A program made the position numbers and the translations under genes. From positions 101,654,501 through 101,718,500 of the forward strand of contig NC_092333.1 in the NCBI RefSeq assembly GCF_046630445.1: a DNA stretch of 64,000 bases, in the 5' to 3' direction. Position 1 is the stretch's first letter. Each line of letters starts with the position of its first letter. Source of the DNA: Rutidosis leptorrhynchoides (taxonomy: Eukaryota > Streptophyta > Magnoliopsida > Asterales > Asteraceae). The notes below the pieces were generated by a model. That model did no database searches. It worked only from the letters and a program-made list of their open reading frames with translations, and was not told the origin of the DNA. Shown here piece by piece: positions 23,001 through 35,199 of the stretch.

Positions 23001-26000
23001 TGTACAATTTGTAAGATACATAAGAGCTCCAATTGCACTAAGATATGGTAATTCTGGTCCAAGAATATCTTCATGATCTTCACATGGACGAAATGGATCA
23101 GCTTCAACATTGAGTGATCTAACAACCATAGGAGTACTTAATGGTTTTGCCTTGTCCATATTGAAACGTTTCAACATCTTTTCAGTATATGTTGTTTGAT
23201 GTACAAGTAAACCATTAGGCATATGCTCGATTTTGCAAACCAAGGCAATACTTGGTTTTTCCGAGATTTTTCATTTCAAATTCTTTCTTTAGAAGTTGAA
23301 TGGCTTCATGGATCTTTTTATTTATACCTATGATGTTAAGATCATCGACATAAACAACTTACAATCACATAACCGGACATTGTTTTCTTAATAAGAACAT
23401 ATGTGTAAATAAGATTATTTGTATACCCTTTTTCTTATCAAGTAATCACTTAATGGGTTATACCATTGTATCAACCCATACAAGAACCTTTGTGATTTAA
23501 TGGAATATATTTCCGTATGTTTTGCATTAGATGCTTCTTATACATTAAACCCTTCATGTATATTCATGTGTATATCACTATCAGGTGATTCATTTAAATA
23601 AGTACTAAAAACTTCCATTAGATGCATTTCTAAACCTTTAGAAACTGCCAGGCTGATTAAGTAATTTCATCCATAACAGGAGAATAAGTTTCCTCATAAT
23701 CAATTCCTTATTTTTGAGAGAAATCTTGAGTTACAATTCTAGCTTGACCTTGTAAGTTCATTTTTCTTATTTCCTTTTCGAATTAAAATTCATTTGTATC
23801 TCATACGTTTCACATCTTTAGGTGTGAGAACGATAGATCCGAAAACTTTTCTTTTATTGAGCGATTCAAATTCAGCTCGTATTGCTCTTTTCCAATTGAT
23901 ACCAATCATGTCTATTTTGACATTCCATGACATATTTGGTTCTAGATCATCATCATCATTCATGATGTCATATGCAACATTATATAAAAATATCTCATCA
24001 AGATTTTTCATTTCATTTCGGTTTCATATTATTGCATAACTTATTGCAATTTACATTTATCAATATCCTCTGCAGAAGGAGTATTGATTTGTGGTTCTTC
24101 TTGAACACTTTCTTTTACCTCATTATCAGCTGATTTTTCTTTTCGAGGATTTTTATCTTTGGAACCAATTGGTCTTCCACGTTTCAGACATGGGAACGAC
24201 TCATGAGTGACATTATTGCCAGCTTTTGGAATTTCAATTAGAGCTGGAGCATTTCCTGCTATTATATATGATTTAGTCACTCTTTTGTATCTTTAAATGC
24301 ATCACGTAATCGATTTGCAAGTTCTTGCATATGCATTATTTTTTGAACTTTCTTTTAGCATTCTTCTGTGCGAGGATCAACATACATTAATTGATGTCCA
24401 CACTATGAAACATCATTTTATTTATATTTCATTTCTCCCCCTAATATAGGGAACAATATTTCATTAAAATGACAATCAGCAAAATGTGCTGTAATAACAT
24501 CACCCATCATGGGTTCTTATGATTGAAGATATTTCATATCCAACATACATTCCCATCCTCCTTTGAGGACCCATTTTAATGCATTGTGGTGGTACAACTA
24601 GAACATACACTGTACAACCAAATGTTCTAAGGTGGGAAATATTTGGCTCTCGACCAAAATTAAGTTGGTAATGGAGAATACTTATGACTTGCACTTGGTT
24701 TAATGCGAATTAATATCGCATCATGTAAATTTACATGTCCCCATATAAATATTGAGAGTTTTGTACTCATTACCAATTGTCTAGTTATTAGCTGCAAACG
24801 TTTATCTATTGATTCAGCTAAACCAATTTTGTGTATGCACATGAGCAACTGGATGTTCAACAACAATCCCTGAAGACATAAAATAATCATTAAATGTTTG
24901 AGATGTTAACTCACCAGCATTATCAAGCCTCATCCTTTTAATGGTGTAATCAGAATAATGTGTTCTTAATTTAATAATTTGTGCAAGAAACTTTGCAAAT
25001 GCCATATTATGGCTTGATAACTCACAAACATGAGACCATCCGCTAGATGCGTCTATTAGAACCATGAAATATCAAAATGGTTCACATGATGGATGAATTG
25101 GTTCATATATCTTACATTGAATTCTTTCAAGAAACATTTGTGATTCTTTTTCACAATATACTTTTCATTAATCACCATATGTGCTTTCCATTAATCACTA
25201 TATGTTTTTTTTTTTTTTAGTCCTGTAACATTAATATTAAAATTTAACATAAATAATTACAGTAATAATTAACAGATGGTTAAAAAGACTACTCATCTCA
25301 TCTGGTACAACCGCAAACGATTCATGTAACTTTTTCCTAAGTATAGGTTGAATACATTTCCATTGCCTGGCGGTCTCCCCTTTAAAATTTGTGTGGTTTA
25401 GTAATGACTTTGAAGAAGAAGCTATACAATTTTTTTATTACGTAATAGTTTAATAGGAAAATACAAAATTAATGTTACACGTCACAAATTAACCATATAT
25501 GGCAACTACGGGGTAATAACATACATGATGTATAAGCCACTTAATTATTAATAATCATGATAATAATAGGGAAATGTGTGTTTGCCATTTTACTTTTTAT
25601 TATCGTGTGGCAAATGTCGTTTAAGGCTTTCGGTCAAACAAAGTAGAAAGTAGCAAGTTGATATAATTGGGGCCTAATTCCTAGTTAATCATAATCATTT
25701 TTGTAAAAAGTTCGATTACTCCCCGATTAATTTCTGATTACACATTTTTAAAAGCAGTTCGTTTCGATTTTTCATAATTCATTTAATCAATCTGTCAACG
25801 TCGATTAATGGGTAAATATAGAAGAAACCCATCTTTATAATAACTATTTAAATTTGTTCATTTGGTTCACATACTCTAAAGTTCTAGATTAAACTCATAT
25901 TAAAAATGTTAACCAATGTTGACTTTGACCGTAAAAGAATTTCATAATAACATGAGTTAGAATTTACGTGTTTAATTACACTAAACTTGGATAACCGTGG

Positions 26001-29000
26001 CTGCCTTATGGTGGCTACGCCCTGATCCACCACATCCAAGTGAGAGTAATCTACGTAAGAAAATAATTCGTTATTATATTCTAGATGTTATCCTAAAGTT
26101 CAAGATAGGTGACAAGAAATGTTCATGTTAATTAAAAGCAATCATTAAAGAAAAATTAAGCCAAGAACAGGGCAAATAGGTAAAAAGATATACTCCGTAA
26201 AAAGAAGACTTTTAGATATGTTTGTTATAATTAGGGATAGCACCTGCGGGTCGTGGATGCAGATTCATTGGATCCATCACCCGTATTTGCGGATTTTTTT
26301 TTCTGGCGTGAACCATACAACAACCAATAACCTTACAACATCACTAACCTACCATCTTCGAGGTTCGATGATTTCTACTTCCGTTCTTTTTTTTAAATCA
26401 AATAACTGGAAATTTGGATTTTTTTTTTTTAAGAAACATCCAATTGAATCCTTTTTCGTTGAAACAATTTGACTATATTTTTAACTCCCCATTATTAAAC
26501 TGACCATTTTGATGCACACTCTTAAAATAATTTGTTTTTTAAGTTTTATTATTCAACCTCCTTTTTTCAACGGTCACGTTTTTAACAAAACATTTGACAA
26601 GTTTGGAAAAAAGTTTTTTTTACTTTGCTTTCCCCCTTTCTGTAAAACTCATTTAAACACTTTCTTTGTTTTTTTTTAATATAGCACTTTTTACAATTTG
26701 CGCAAACGTTACTAATACCCGATAGCCCCACTCTTATTGCTATAGCACTTTTTATACTTATTGGGGTGAGACACATGCTGCTTTTACTATTTACAATTTA
26801 GACACAAGTACCAACTAAAACTATGCTATACCCGGCTATGTCCGACTAAGTCCCTACAGTGATATTTTTAGGTGCTGCGGCATGCTTTGTTATTGGGGGT
26901 AGGCCTATCGGGAGTAACGTCCCCGATACATTTGATGTTATCGTTGTATTGCTTGATAATGAAATTAAACCGACAAGTAGAACTAACTTGTCATGGGGCA
27001 AACTTGAACGTTTAGTCTAAATATCACGCACTGGCATAACTTTTTGATCCTGCGGGAGATCAACCTTACAAATTAAATCTTGTGGTCTAAAACAAACGGT
27101 CAAACTTATTTGTTAAACCTATGAACTTCACTCAACCTTTTGGTGTCTCATTTAAACACTTACTTTGCTGATAACGTGTTATAATTCAGGTGGTATAATC
27201 GACCATATATAACTTAAATAACATAAATATAAATGTTAGTAGTCCAAAATTTGATATATTCGAGTCTGAAAATTATTAATAATTTCATACCTTGATTAGT
27301 GACTCGTGACCGTTTGAGATATCCTTTGATTACACTAAGCTTTTCGTGCTGATAACGTGTTATAATTCAGTAGGCTTATAACTACCTTTAGTAAATAGTA
27401 TCTAATTAAAGAATAATAGAAAAGGAGAGAGAGAGAGAATGTATATGTGAAATATATTCATGAGAGTGCATCTTTTACAAACTACATCATCATGTATTTA
27501 TAGTAAAAAAATAAACTACTATGCCATTTGGTAGGTGAGGTGTAGCCATAAAATTGGCACACATTATTTGACTTTCATAACAAAAAGTTGGATTTTTTAT
27601 TTTTTTTTTACTTATATTTGTTTTTGCTACCTACTTTACAGGTAATCATAATTTTTTTACAAAGGGAAGTTGACTTTAGGCATAATATTTTGGCCAAAGT
27701 CCAAATTGGCAGATTCTGATACAAGTATTCTATCAAAATTTTATTGTTAAACAAAGTTTCTATAGTAATATTTCTTGTTTATTTTGTATTCACACAACAT
27801 ATATGTTTGTTATGGACTCATGGACTATTAAAATGTAGTCCCTTTGTTGATCTGCAATAATTACAGTGCCTTTTTTAGGGATATATGACATTTTTAGGAA
27901 AACAAATTACCTATAGGTCCCATTATAATCATGTTAAAAGTTGTTGTAATCACTTTTTTCACTTTAATTTTGGACTCATTCTTTTTGTATAAAAATTTCA
28001 ATGATTGTGATAACTAGGAAAGTAAATGGATGTCAATAAACTGAAATTTTTTTTTTTTTTTTTTTTTTCCTTTCTGTAGAGACTTTTAAAGATGTTTGAT
28101 TTGTTCCAGGAATCGAGGCTCGGGGCTTTATATTCGGTCCTCCCATTGCACTTGCAATAGGAGCAAAGTTTATTCCACTACGAAAGCCAAACAAGTTACC
28201 TGGTATGTTACACTTGTAACGAACTTAGATTTCGAAAGACTTTGAAAATTATATGTGAGATGAAAAATTGTGAGGTTTATTATAGTAACTATTACAGGTG
28301 AAGTGATATCAGAAAAGTACATATTAGAATACGGGTCGGATTGTCTTGAAATGCACGTTGGAGCAGTTCAATCTGGGGATCAAGCTGTGGTTGTTGACGA
28401 TTTAATCGCTACTGGTGGGACCCTTTGTGCTGCAATTAACTTACTTGGTACACTTCATTTATCAAACTACAGACTAGAGGTGGTATAATGGGCGGGTTGA
28501 GTAATGGGTGGTGAATTTAAAAAATGGGCTGTTTTTGGTACATGTTGAAATTGGTTGGGTTGACCTGTATACCAGTAATTTCTAGTATGTAAGGTCCTAA
28601 AGTTACTTTCGAATAAATAGTATTTACTGCTTTCACACTTTTGACCCGTTAGAAATAAAACATAATGTGGATCAACCCATTCATGAGTAAAAAATGGGTC
28701 GATGTTTATCCCTGTATTGATAATGATTCCTGTTATCTTCTACATCTGCAACTTTAATATCATTATCAGTATTAAAGATTAAAGAGACACGTGGACAGGT
28801 TTCAAGGTTTATTTAGAACCCATGAAACGTTAGTGGTCGTATTGATAGGTTTATTTTGTTTGTCTTCGCTGTATTATGTTAGGGTGTGTTTGCTTAACTC
28901 TTAGATAATTGTTCAACGCTGAATGTTGAACCATTCAGCGTTCAACACGTTTGTTTCAGACCTCTGAGTGACATATGGTACTGAATGGTTCAACATTATT

Positions 29001-29692
29001 CAACATTCATTGCAGAACCATTCAGAACTGAATAGTCTCTTAACCATTAAGCACCTAAATTTTTACTAATATAATCTTTAAATTATATCAAAAACTCATA
29101 TTAAAAAACTACATTGTTTTTTATTGATGCAAAAGGTTAATAAGGTAATTTTACATCATTCATATTGTTCATTCAAAATGATTATCAAACAAGTTACTGT
29201 CATTCAGAATCGACTTCATTCCAAACTTTTGAACCATTTTTGAACCGTTCAATGCTAAATCATTCAGTTTTATAAAACACAACCTTAGTCGATCAACCAA
29301 TAGGTTTTGTTTCATGTCGTAAATGCTCAATTAATATGTCGGTTTATTAATAGTTGTAATGAGTATGTGGATCTTTACCTTCAAAAGTAACACACACATT
29401 AGACCTCAAATTTATTTGTTTTCCAGAGCGAGCAGGAGCTGAAGTCGCCGAGTGTGCTTGTGTAATCGAAGTACCAGACTTAAAGGTACGCCTACGTTCA
29501 CAACTTTAGAATAGTGTAAGTAAGAAAATGATGTCTTATATAGATAAATCCCTTTTAAAAAATATGGGGATGTATTCTTGTTTGTTGTTTGATCAACTGA
29601 TTATGATATTGTAGGGCCGTGAACGATTGAAATTGCACGGGAAGCCATTGTATGTACTTGTTGAGTCACAACTTGAGCCAACTTCAAAATGA
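20015..29692 (+). CDS. APT: Adenine phosphoribosyltransferase, six exons, 192 aa
   Basis: Exons: 20015-20102, 20220-20330, 28110-28202, 28298-28447, 29427-29485, 29615-29692. All five introns are GT...AG and the joined frame is open (579 nt with stop). The enzyme converts adenine and PRPP to AMP plus pyrophosphate (purine salvage). Plant APTs also take cytokinin bases, and plastid or cytosolic location differs between family members. Landmarks: [16 protein letters not shown] (residues 25-40), EARGF (69-73), and the PRPP loop [12 protein letters not shown] (128-139) with both Asp residues. Length is normal for plant APT. The start [13 protein letters not shown] has no obvious transit peptide, suggesting the cytosolic form. 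Odd point: intron 2 is 7779 bp and holds a 5.8-kb antisense copia element. A T21 tract at about 28050 precedes the exon 3 acceptor. No coding damage is seen, so the gene is probably functional. Confidence 0.95.
20331..21757. other. APT intron 2, left part
   Basis: AT-rich intron sequence between the exon 2 donor (GTAAAAAAGT at 20331) and the copia LTR. No gene or element was recognised. Confidence 0.7.
21758..21982 (-). repeat. LTR (3' copy of the intronic copia element)
   Basis: 225 bp, matching 27358-27582. It contains a GAGAGAGAGAGAG run and TATTTATAG, a minus-strand TATA-like box (CTATAAATA). Confidence 0.9.
22151..25190 (-). pseudogene. Copia pol remnant (integrase to RNase H) in APT intron 2
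   Basis: Read from 25190 downward, it gives the integrase core ([37 protein letters not shown]), the linker with [20 protein letters not shown] (24280-24041), RT (23243-22938, [20 protein letters not shown]), RNase H (22850-22665, [20 protein letters not shown]) and the C-terminus [15 protein letters not shown] (22420-22151). The aspartate box region near 23340 is frameshifted. About 245 bp of foreign sequence interrupts RNase H near 22320-22565. Blocks match the intact pol at 38424-41975 closely, so it is a damaged relative. Intact catalytic function is excluded. Confidence 0.85.
25200..26760. other. Unassigned AT-rich insert in the intronic copia element
   Basis: It begins with a T run at 25207-25219 where homology to the copia pol stops, and occupies the place of protease and gag. 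No coding sequence or terminal repeats were recognised. It may be a separate insertion followed by deletion. Confidence 0.4.
26762..27165 (-). repeat. Fragment of a gypsy LTR, inverted relative of 14190-14580
   Basis: The segment TTGGGGTGAGACACATGCTG through TCACTCAACCTTTTGGTG is the reverse complement, with scattered differences, of the solo LTR segment at 14190-14580. It includes the block GGGGGTAGGCCTATCGGGAG. It has no ends or target duplication and is truncated on both sides. Confidence 0.8.
27358..27582 (-). repeat. LTR (5' copy of the intronic copia element)
   Basis: 225 bp, no difference from 21758-21982 seen by eye. The primer-binding site CGTTATCAGCACGA on the minus strand (27357-27344) touches its inner edge. 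Confidence 0.9.
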
Positions 29693-30254
29693 CACAATGA
29701 TTGAGGAAAATGTGTACATCAGAGGGGTCTTATTGGACCCAAATCTCTTTTGAAAATTTCTCAAGTAGTGAATTTTGTTGATAAAGTCTTCATGGCTCAG
29801 ACTACAAGACATTTAGATTCTTTTTTATCTGGGTGAATTCATATACAGTTTTACTTCAGAATGATAACAATGAATTTGATTTTTTTCTTCTATCCATAAT
29901 ATTAATATTAATATTTAATATTTAATATTCAATATTTATAATAAGATTGTCTTATATATCAGATGTACACCAATTACTAGTACATAACATCATCATATCA
30001 TACACTTTTTAATTTTGCAGAATATAATAAACTTTTAAGCCAACTTAACTACGTTTTTGAAGCTCAATACATTAACTTGACCTTTACATCACTATACAAA
30101 AAGTTAGCAAGTAAGTTTATTTCAAAGGTACTATAGGGTTATTATTAGCCTTGAAATCTATTGGGCCGAAAATAATCAGTTATTTTAGATGAGTCTACTT
30201 TCACACTCCGTACTATTCTGTACGATAAAAATAAATAAAAAAATGGACTGATAT
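29693..30254. other. APT 3' UTR and downstream spacer
   Basis: The 3' UTR starts after TGA 29690-29692. There is no clean AATAAA; AATAAG-like words near 29938 are candidates. No other gene is seen before the copia LTR. Confidence 0.5.
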
Positions 30255-30608
30255 TGTTGTTTAATAGATTTAACAAAGCTGTAATGATAATTGTATTGAT
30301 CGGTTTTCTGTTTAAACTTGAATTGATACAATTGAATTGCTGTTCATGAATACATATAACTTGTGTTTTATATACTGAAACTAACAGCTATTTCTATAAT
30401 TGGGATGGTTCCAATACATCTTTTGGAGCCCCCTTTTACATTTGAAGTAAGTAAACAGCAGGTGTCAGCCTTGGATCCGTTAGATTGGCTGCTAGTAGTG
30501 ATCTTGTGACTTTGTTCTAAACATGAAGTGATGAATGGACTTTCTAATCCTGAAAGTCAAATTACCAAATATGGTAATTTGACCCTTTGTTGAATCTGCA
30601 CTCTAACA
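30255..30608 (-). repeat. LTR (3' copy)
   Basis: 354 bp with TG...CA ends, paired with 34841-35199. It contains a small inverted repeat, ACCAAATATGGT-like, near its inner end. Confidence 0.9.
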
Positions 30609-31223
30609 CTCCCCCTCAAGTTGAATAGTAAAGTTTTCAATATTCAACTTGCCAAGGACTTTACTGAATAACCTCCCGTTGACTGACTTGGTGAGGATAT
30701 CGGCTAGCTGATCTTCGGATTTAATTGATGGAAGGAAAATGATTTCACCATCTAATTTTTCTCTAATAAAATGTCGATCAATTTCAACATGATTAGTTTG
30801 GTTATGTTGAACTGGATTTTCTGATATGCCAATGGCTGCTTCGTTATCACATAAGATTTGAATGGCATCTTTAGGAGGGAAACCAATTTCAGTCAAGAGT
30901 TTTTGAATCCATAATGCCCCGACAACTCCTTTTTCTATCCCTCTAAACTCTGATTCTGCACTTGATAGAGAAACAACTTTTTGTTTCTTGCTTTTCCATG
31001 CAACTAAGTTTCCTCCGACTATTGTAAAGAAGTCAGATGTTGATCTTCTATCTCCTTTTTCACCAGCCCAACTTGCATCTGTATAAATCTTTGTTTCGAG
31101 ATGCTCATTTTTCTTGAAAACAACTCCATGACCAGCTGTTTTCTTTAAGTATCTGATGATTCTTATTACAGCTTCCATATGGTGAACCTGTGGTTGATGC
31201 ATGAATTGACTCACAACTCCCAC
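30603..31223 (-). pseudogene. Copia RNase H domain
   Basis: About 206 open codons, with HHMEAVIRIIRYLKKTAGHG, then YTDASWAGEKGDRRSTSDFF, then KSKKQKVVSLSSAESEFRGI, then LCDNEAAIGISENPVQHNQT, and NHVEIDRHFIREKL. Catalytic D (YTDASWA), E (SSAESE) and D (CDN) are present, so this domain is intact even though it is cut off from RT by a stop near 31240. Confidence 0.85.
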
Positions 31224-31241
31224 TGCATGTGCTATATCTGG

Positions 31242-32030
31242 TCAAGTATGAGCAAGGTAGATGAGTTTTCTCACCATCTTTTGATATTGCCCTTTATCAG
31301 CAAGATCAGCTTCATCTTCCATATACAGTTTTTGATTTGGAACCATAGGAGTATTAGCAGGTTTGCAATCAATCATACCTGTCTCTGCAAGAAAATCAAG
31401 AATATACTTCTTTTGACAAATAAATATTCCCTGTTGGGATCTTAATACTTCAATTCTCAATAAGTATTTAAGTCTGCCTAAGTCTTTCATTTCAAATTCT
31501 TTAAATAAGTTTATTTTTAAATTAGAAATGTCCTCTTTATCATTTTCCGTTATTATCATATCATCAACATAAATGATTAAGCATGTAATTAAATTTCCTT
31601 TTCGTGTTAAAAAGCGAGTGTGATCAGAATTACTTTGTTTGAAATCATATTTTTTCATAAATAATGTAAATTTCCCAAACCAAGCCCTTGGAGATTGTTT
31701 TAGCCCATATAAAGATTTTTTAAGTCGACAAACTTCCCTATCATTGAAGTTTTCCGCAAATCCTGGAGGAGCATCCATATAAACTTCTTCTTTTAATTCA
31801 CCATGGAGAAAGACATTCTTCACATCAAATTGGTGAAGTGGTCAATCTTCATTTGCAGCGATAGAGAAGAGAACTCTGATAGTATCAATCTTTGCAACCG
31901 GAGAAAAGGTCTCGGAATAATCTATCCCATAGGTTTGAGTATATCCTTTAGCAACAAGACGTGCTTTATCCATCTGGTTTTCGTTTAATTGTAAACACTC
32001 ATCGGCATCCTATAGGTTTCTTTCCTTGAG
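31242..32030 (-). pseudogene. Copia reverse transcriptase
   Basis: 31823-31242 encodes VFLHGELKEEVYMDAPPGFA, CRLKKSLYGLKQSPRAWFGK and the catalytic IIYVDDMIIT, then EFEMKDLGRLKYLLRIEVLR. The fingers lie further upstream (about 32030-31830) in another frame, so a frameshift splits the domain. The catalytic YVDD itself is intact. Confidence 0.85.
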
Positions 32031-32112
32031 GAATAACACATTTTTTTTCATGTGTCATTTTTCTTAAGTGCTTTTATCTCTTCTTCCATAGCCTTTCTCC
32101 ATTTGTCAGATT

Positions 32113-33775
32113 TCATTGCTTGATCAACTGTAGCTGGAATTTCTTCAGAATATAAAGCAGAATTGAATTTCTGTGATTCACTTGATAGGTTCCCTTGAGC
32201 AATATTAGCAATTGGGTATCTTGATCTTTGAGCTTCTTTTTCTGGAGAGTATCTCTTTGGTGGTACTCATCTGTTTGTGGTAGAACATATCTTTGTGTGG
32301 TTTCAGCGGAAGTTGGACCATTATGTTCCCCTTGTTCATTACTTGAGGAGATTTCATTTGGTTTAATGTTGGGTGATTCGGGACCAGGATTTGGTGATTC
32401 GGGATCAGGATTTGGTGATTCGGGATCAGGATTTGGTGTTAATATTTGGATATTGTCGGGATTAGATGTTGGTGTTTGAATGTTACAATATTTAGGTATC
32501 CAGGTTATCCAACTAAGAGTTTCATTATCCTCTTTCTCCCCCTCACTCGTGAGGTGGGTATCATAAAAATATTCGATTTCGATAAAGTCACAGTTCATTG
32601 TAGTAAAAACATGACGCCTTTTGGGACTATAACATCTATACCCTTTTTGGTTAATTCCATAACCCACCATGACACATTTTTTCGCACATGGATCTAGTTT
32701 GGTACGTTCATTTTTTGAAATGTAGACAAAGACCGAGCACCCAAATATTCGAGGTTCAATGCTAAATGAAGTCGAAAGGGTATGAAATTGAGAAAAAGTA
32801 TCTTTCGGAGTTTTTGTGCCCAAAATTTTAGTGGGTAAACGGTTGATAAAATAGGTAGCGGAGGCAAGAGCTTCGGGCCAAAAACTCTTCGGAACCTTGG
32901 ATTAATTAATAAAGCTCTTGTCATTTCTATTTGTAGTCGATTTTTTCGTTCGGCTACTCCATTTTGTTCGGGAGTATGAGCACAAGATGTTTGGTGAATA
33001 ATCCCTTTATTTTCATCGAAGTATTGACAAACTCACCCCCATTATCAGAACTTAAGATTTGTATGTTTTTGTTAAATTGAGTTTGTACCATTTTTTAAAA
33101 GTGGGAAAACTTTTCAAATACTTCTGATTTGTGAGTTAAAAAATAAATTCAGGTCATGCGTGAATGGTTATCAATAAATAAGACAAAATATCGAAAATTT
33201 CTCCCCCCAATAACTGGTGCAGGACCCCATACGTCCGAATGAACTAAAGCAAAAGGTACATCTTTCCTCGTATTACTAGGTTTAAATGTACTTCGGTGAC
33301 TTTTAGCCAAAATACAAGTCTCACAGTTTAAATTAACATTGGGTGGAAAAAGACTAAGGATTAAAGCATGTAAGTATCCGGCTGAAGGGTGACCCAATCT
33401 CCTATGCCATAACCACGCCTCCCTATCGGGTGATCCGTGTGCAAGCATCACGGAACCTTGTTGGGTGACTTCATCTACATAATATAACCCACCCCGTTCA
33501 GTGCCCCGCCCAATAATCTGCCCGGTCCTGATATCTTGCGGGATACAAAAAGTAGGGTGTAATAAAACAGAACAGTTCAATTCTTTTGTAACGTGGCTAA
33601 CCGATAACAATTTATGAGACATGACGGGAATAAACAAACAATTAGATAATTTCATAGTCGGGGTGATTTTAATTTTTCCACCCCCTTTTACTTGTACAAC
33701 CCCTCCATTAGCAGTTTGAATTCTATTTACTCGAGGGTTCGATTCGGAACACAAGTCGGATTTGTCAAAAGTCAT
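32113..33775 (-). pseudogene. Copia protease-integrase region with Pro-Asp-Glu-Ser repeat linker
   Basis: 33800-33149 encodes the protease box IFDCGATHTMTFD (a stop just before it), then LLSVSHVTKELNCSVLLHPT and the integrase zinc finger W-H-R-R-L-G-H-P...C-E-T-C-I-L-A-K-S-H. The core D block (HSDVWGPAPVIGGRNFRYFV) follows. 33148-32824 is frameshifted. 32823-32113 carries the integrase end (FGCSVFVYISKNERTKLDPC) and a linker with a tandem NPDPESP repeat. Not functional as it stands. Confidence 0.8.
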
Positions 33776-33903
33776 GGTGTGAGTAGCGCCGCAATCAAAA
33801 ATCTATTCGTTACATTTTGTGTTATTCGAAATAATATTAGCTTTCCCGGTTAAACAAGATTTATTTAAATGTTTATTTCTAAAAATAATAGATTTAGATG
33901 AAC

Positions 33904-34560
33904 TCAAATTTTGTTCATGTTTGGCAAAAAAAAAAAAGAATTTTGGGCTTCAATATTGGGCTGATCTTCTATTGAACTAGACAAAATTGGTTGTTGGGCT
34001 TTAGTGTAGTCACCTCCTTTAATATTGGGCTGACTCTTTTTGTTCCCTTTTAAATTATAGGGTTGGGGATTTTTAGTCGTGTCATTACACTGGACAAGGT
34101 TAGAGGCCGATTGGTTTTTAACAAAATTAGGGTTCAAATGATTTTTCTTGCTTTTGGCCATTCGACTAAACTCCAGTTCATAATCAGGGTTTAATCCCTT
34201 TCCTTCTTTCATTTCTTGAAGACATTGGAAACGATTATGGTTTCCCTGATCTAATTTTTCTACTAAGGTCGTTTTGAAACGATTAGGGTTTGGTGGATTT
34301 ATCCTCATTCCTTTGGCCGTTTGAGAGGAAATTGGATTTATCTAATTTACTCCGGTCAGTTGATACATCTTAGTTTTAAATATGGGAATCGAGGGTTTTA
34401 CCCTCCCCCTATTGGTCGTTTTATATATTTGAGACGAGAGATTAAGTTTTGACTTACCTCTTGTTGTCTAAGATAAAAAAATTGGGGTTATTCCGGTTGA
34501 TTACAGTATTGCCGTTGCCGTTTGCCTCATGGTTTGCTACGAAATTTCCAGTTTCGATGG
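33904..34560 (-). pseudogene. Degenerate copia gag region
   Basis: 34308-33904 is open (KTTLVEKLDQGNHNRFQCLQ ...), with basic, Asn/Lys-rich residues resembling the nucleocapsid side of gag. I cannot find an intact CCHC knuckle. Called from position between the PBS and the protease box. Confidence 0.5.
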
Positions 34561-34840
34561 TGACCGGTGATGGCTGACATCAAGGTAAGTATTTCTGATA
34601 AGCCTTGGTTGCTCAGATTTCTTACTTTGTATGTTGAAATCGTTGCAGTCGGTTTGATGACTCAAGCTACTGTCATCTCTTGACATGGCAGCTTGGTTCA
34701 AGAAGCTAATTTCTTGCTTCTGCAATATTGAGCTACCGTCGATTCTCGACATGGCAGCTTGATTTTTCTTCTGATAAATGATTGAAGCTAAAAATACGGG
34801 TATCTTGATCAAAGAATCGATACCGTAAGCTCTGATACAA

Positions 34841-35199
34841 TGTTGTTTAATAGATTTAACAAAGCTGTAATGATAATTGTATTGATTGGTTTTCTGTTTA
34901 AACTTGAATTGATACAAATTGAATTGCTGTTCATGAATACATATAACTTGTGTTTTATACACTTATGAAACTAACAGCTATTTCTATAATTGGGATGGTT
35001 CCAATACATCTTTTGGAGCCCCCTCTTACATTTGAAGTAAGTAAACAGCATGTGTCAGCCTTGGATTGGTTAGATTTGCTGCTAGTAGTGATCTTGTGAC
35101 TTTGATCTAAACAGGAAGTGATGAATGAACTTTCTGCATCCTGAAAGTCAAATTACCAAATATGGTAATTTGACCCTTTGTTGAATCTGCACTCTAACA
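34841..35199 (-). repeat. LTR (5' copy)
   Basis: 359 bp, paired with 30255-30608. The PBS touches its left edge. Confidence 0.9.

Larger units (their letters stand above)
21758..27582 (-). mobile_element. Ty1/copia element inserted antisense in APT intron 2, internally rearranged
   Basis: Identical-looking 225-bp LTRs lie at 21758-21982 (the 3' LTR of the element) and 27358-27582 (5' LTR), each running TGTTATAATTCAG to CTTTCATAACA on the + strand. A polypurine tract (CTCCCCCTTGG on the + strand) abuts the left LTR, and a primer-binding site abuts the right LTR. Pol remnants fill 22151-25190, and gag is absent. In its place are unrelated AT-rich DNA and a fragment of another LTR (26762-27165). 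The flanks AAATA and AAAAG are not a clean target duplication. The family is close to the intact copia at 36470-42494, judging from pol and the U5 end, but the LTR bodies differ. Confidence 0.85.
30255..35199 (-). mobile_element. Decayed full-length Ty1/copia element (4.9 kb)
   Basis: LTRs at 30255-30608 and 34841-35199 both run TGTTGTTTAATAG to CACTCTAACA and differ by several substitutions and small indels. Flanks GATAT and AATAT form a 5-bp duplication with one mismatch. The minus-strand order is 5' LTR (right), PBS TTGTATCAGAGC (34840-34829, initiator tRNA-Met type), gag, protease, integrase, RT, RNase H, polypurine tract (CCCCCTC on the + strand after 30608), then 3' LTR. All domains are present but broken by frameshifts and stops. 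Confidence 0.9.

Noticed and set aside
28270..28488. Stand-alone 72-aa gene with [11 protein letters not shown]
   Set aside because: It is APT exon 4 read into both flanking introns; the GT/AG borders at 28298 and 28447 define the exon.
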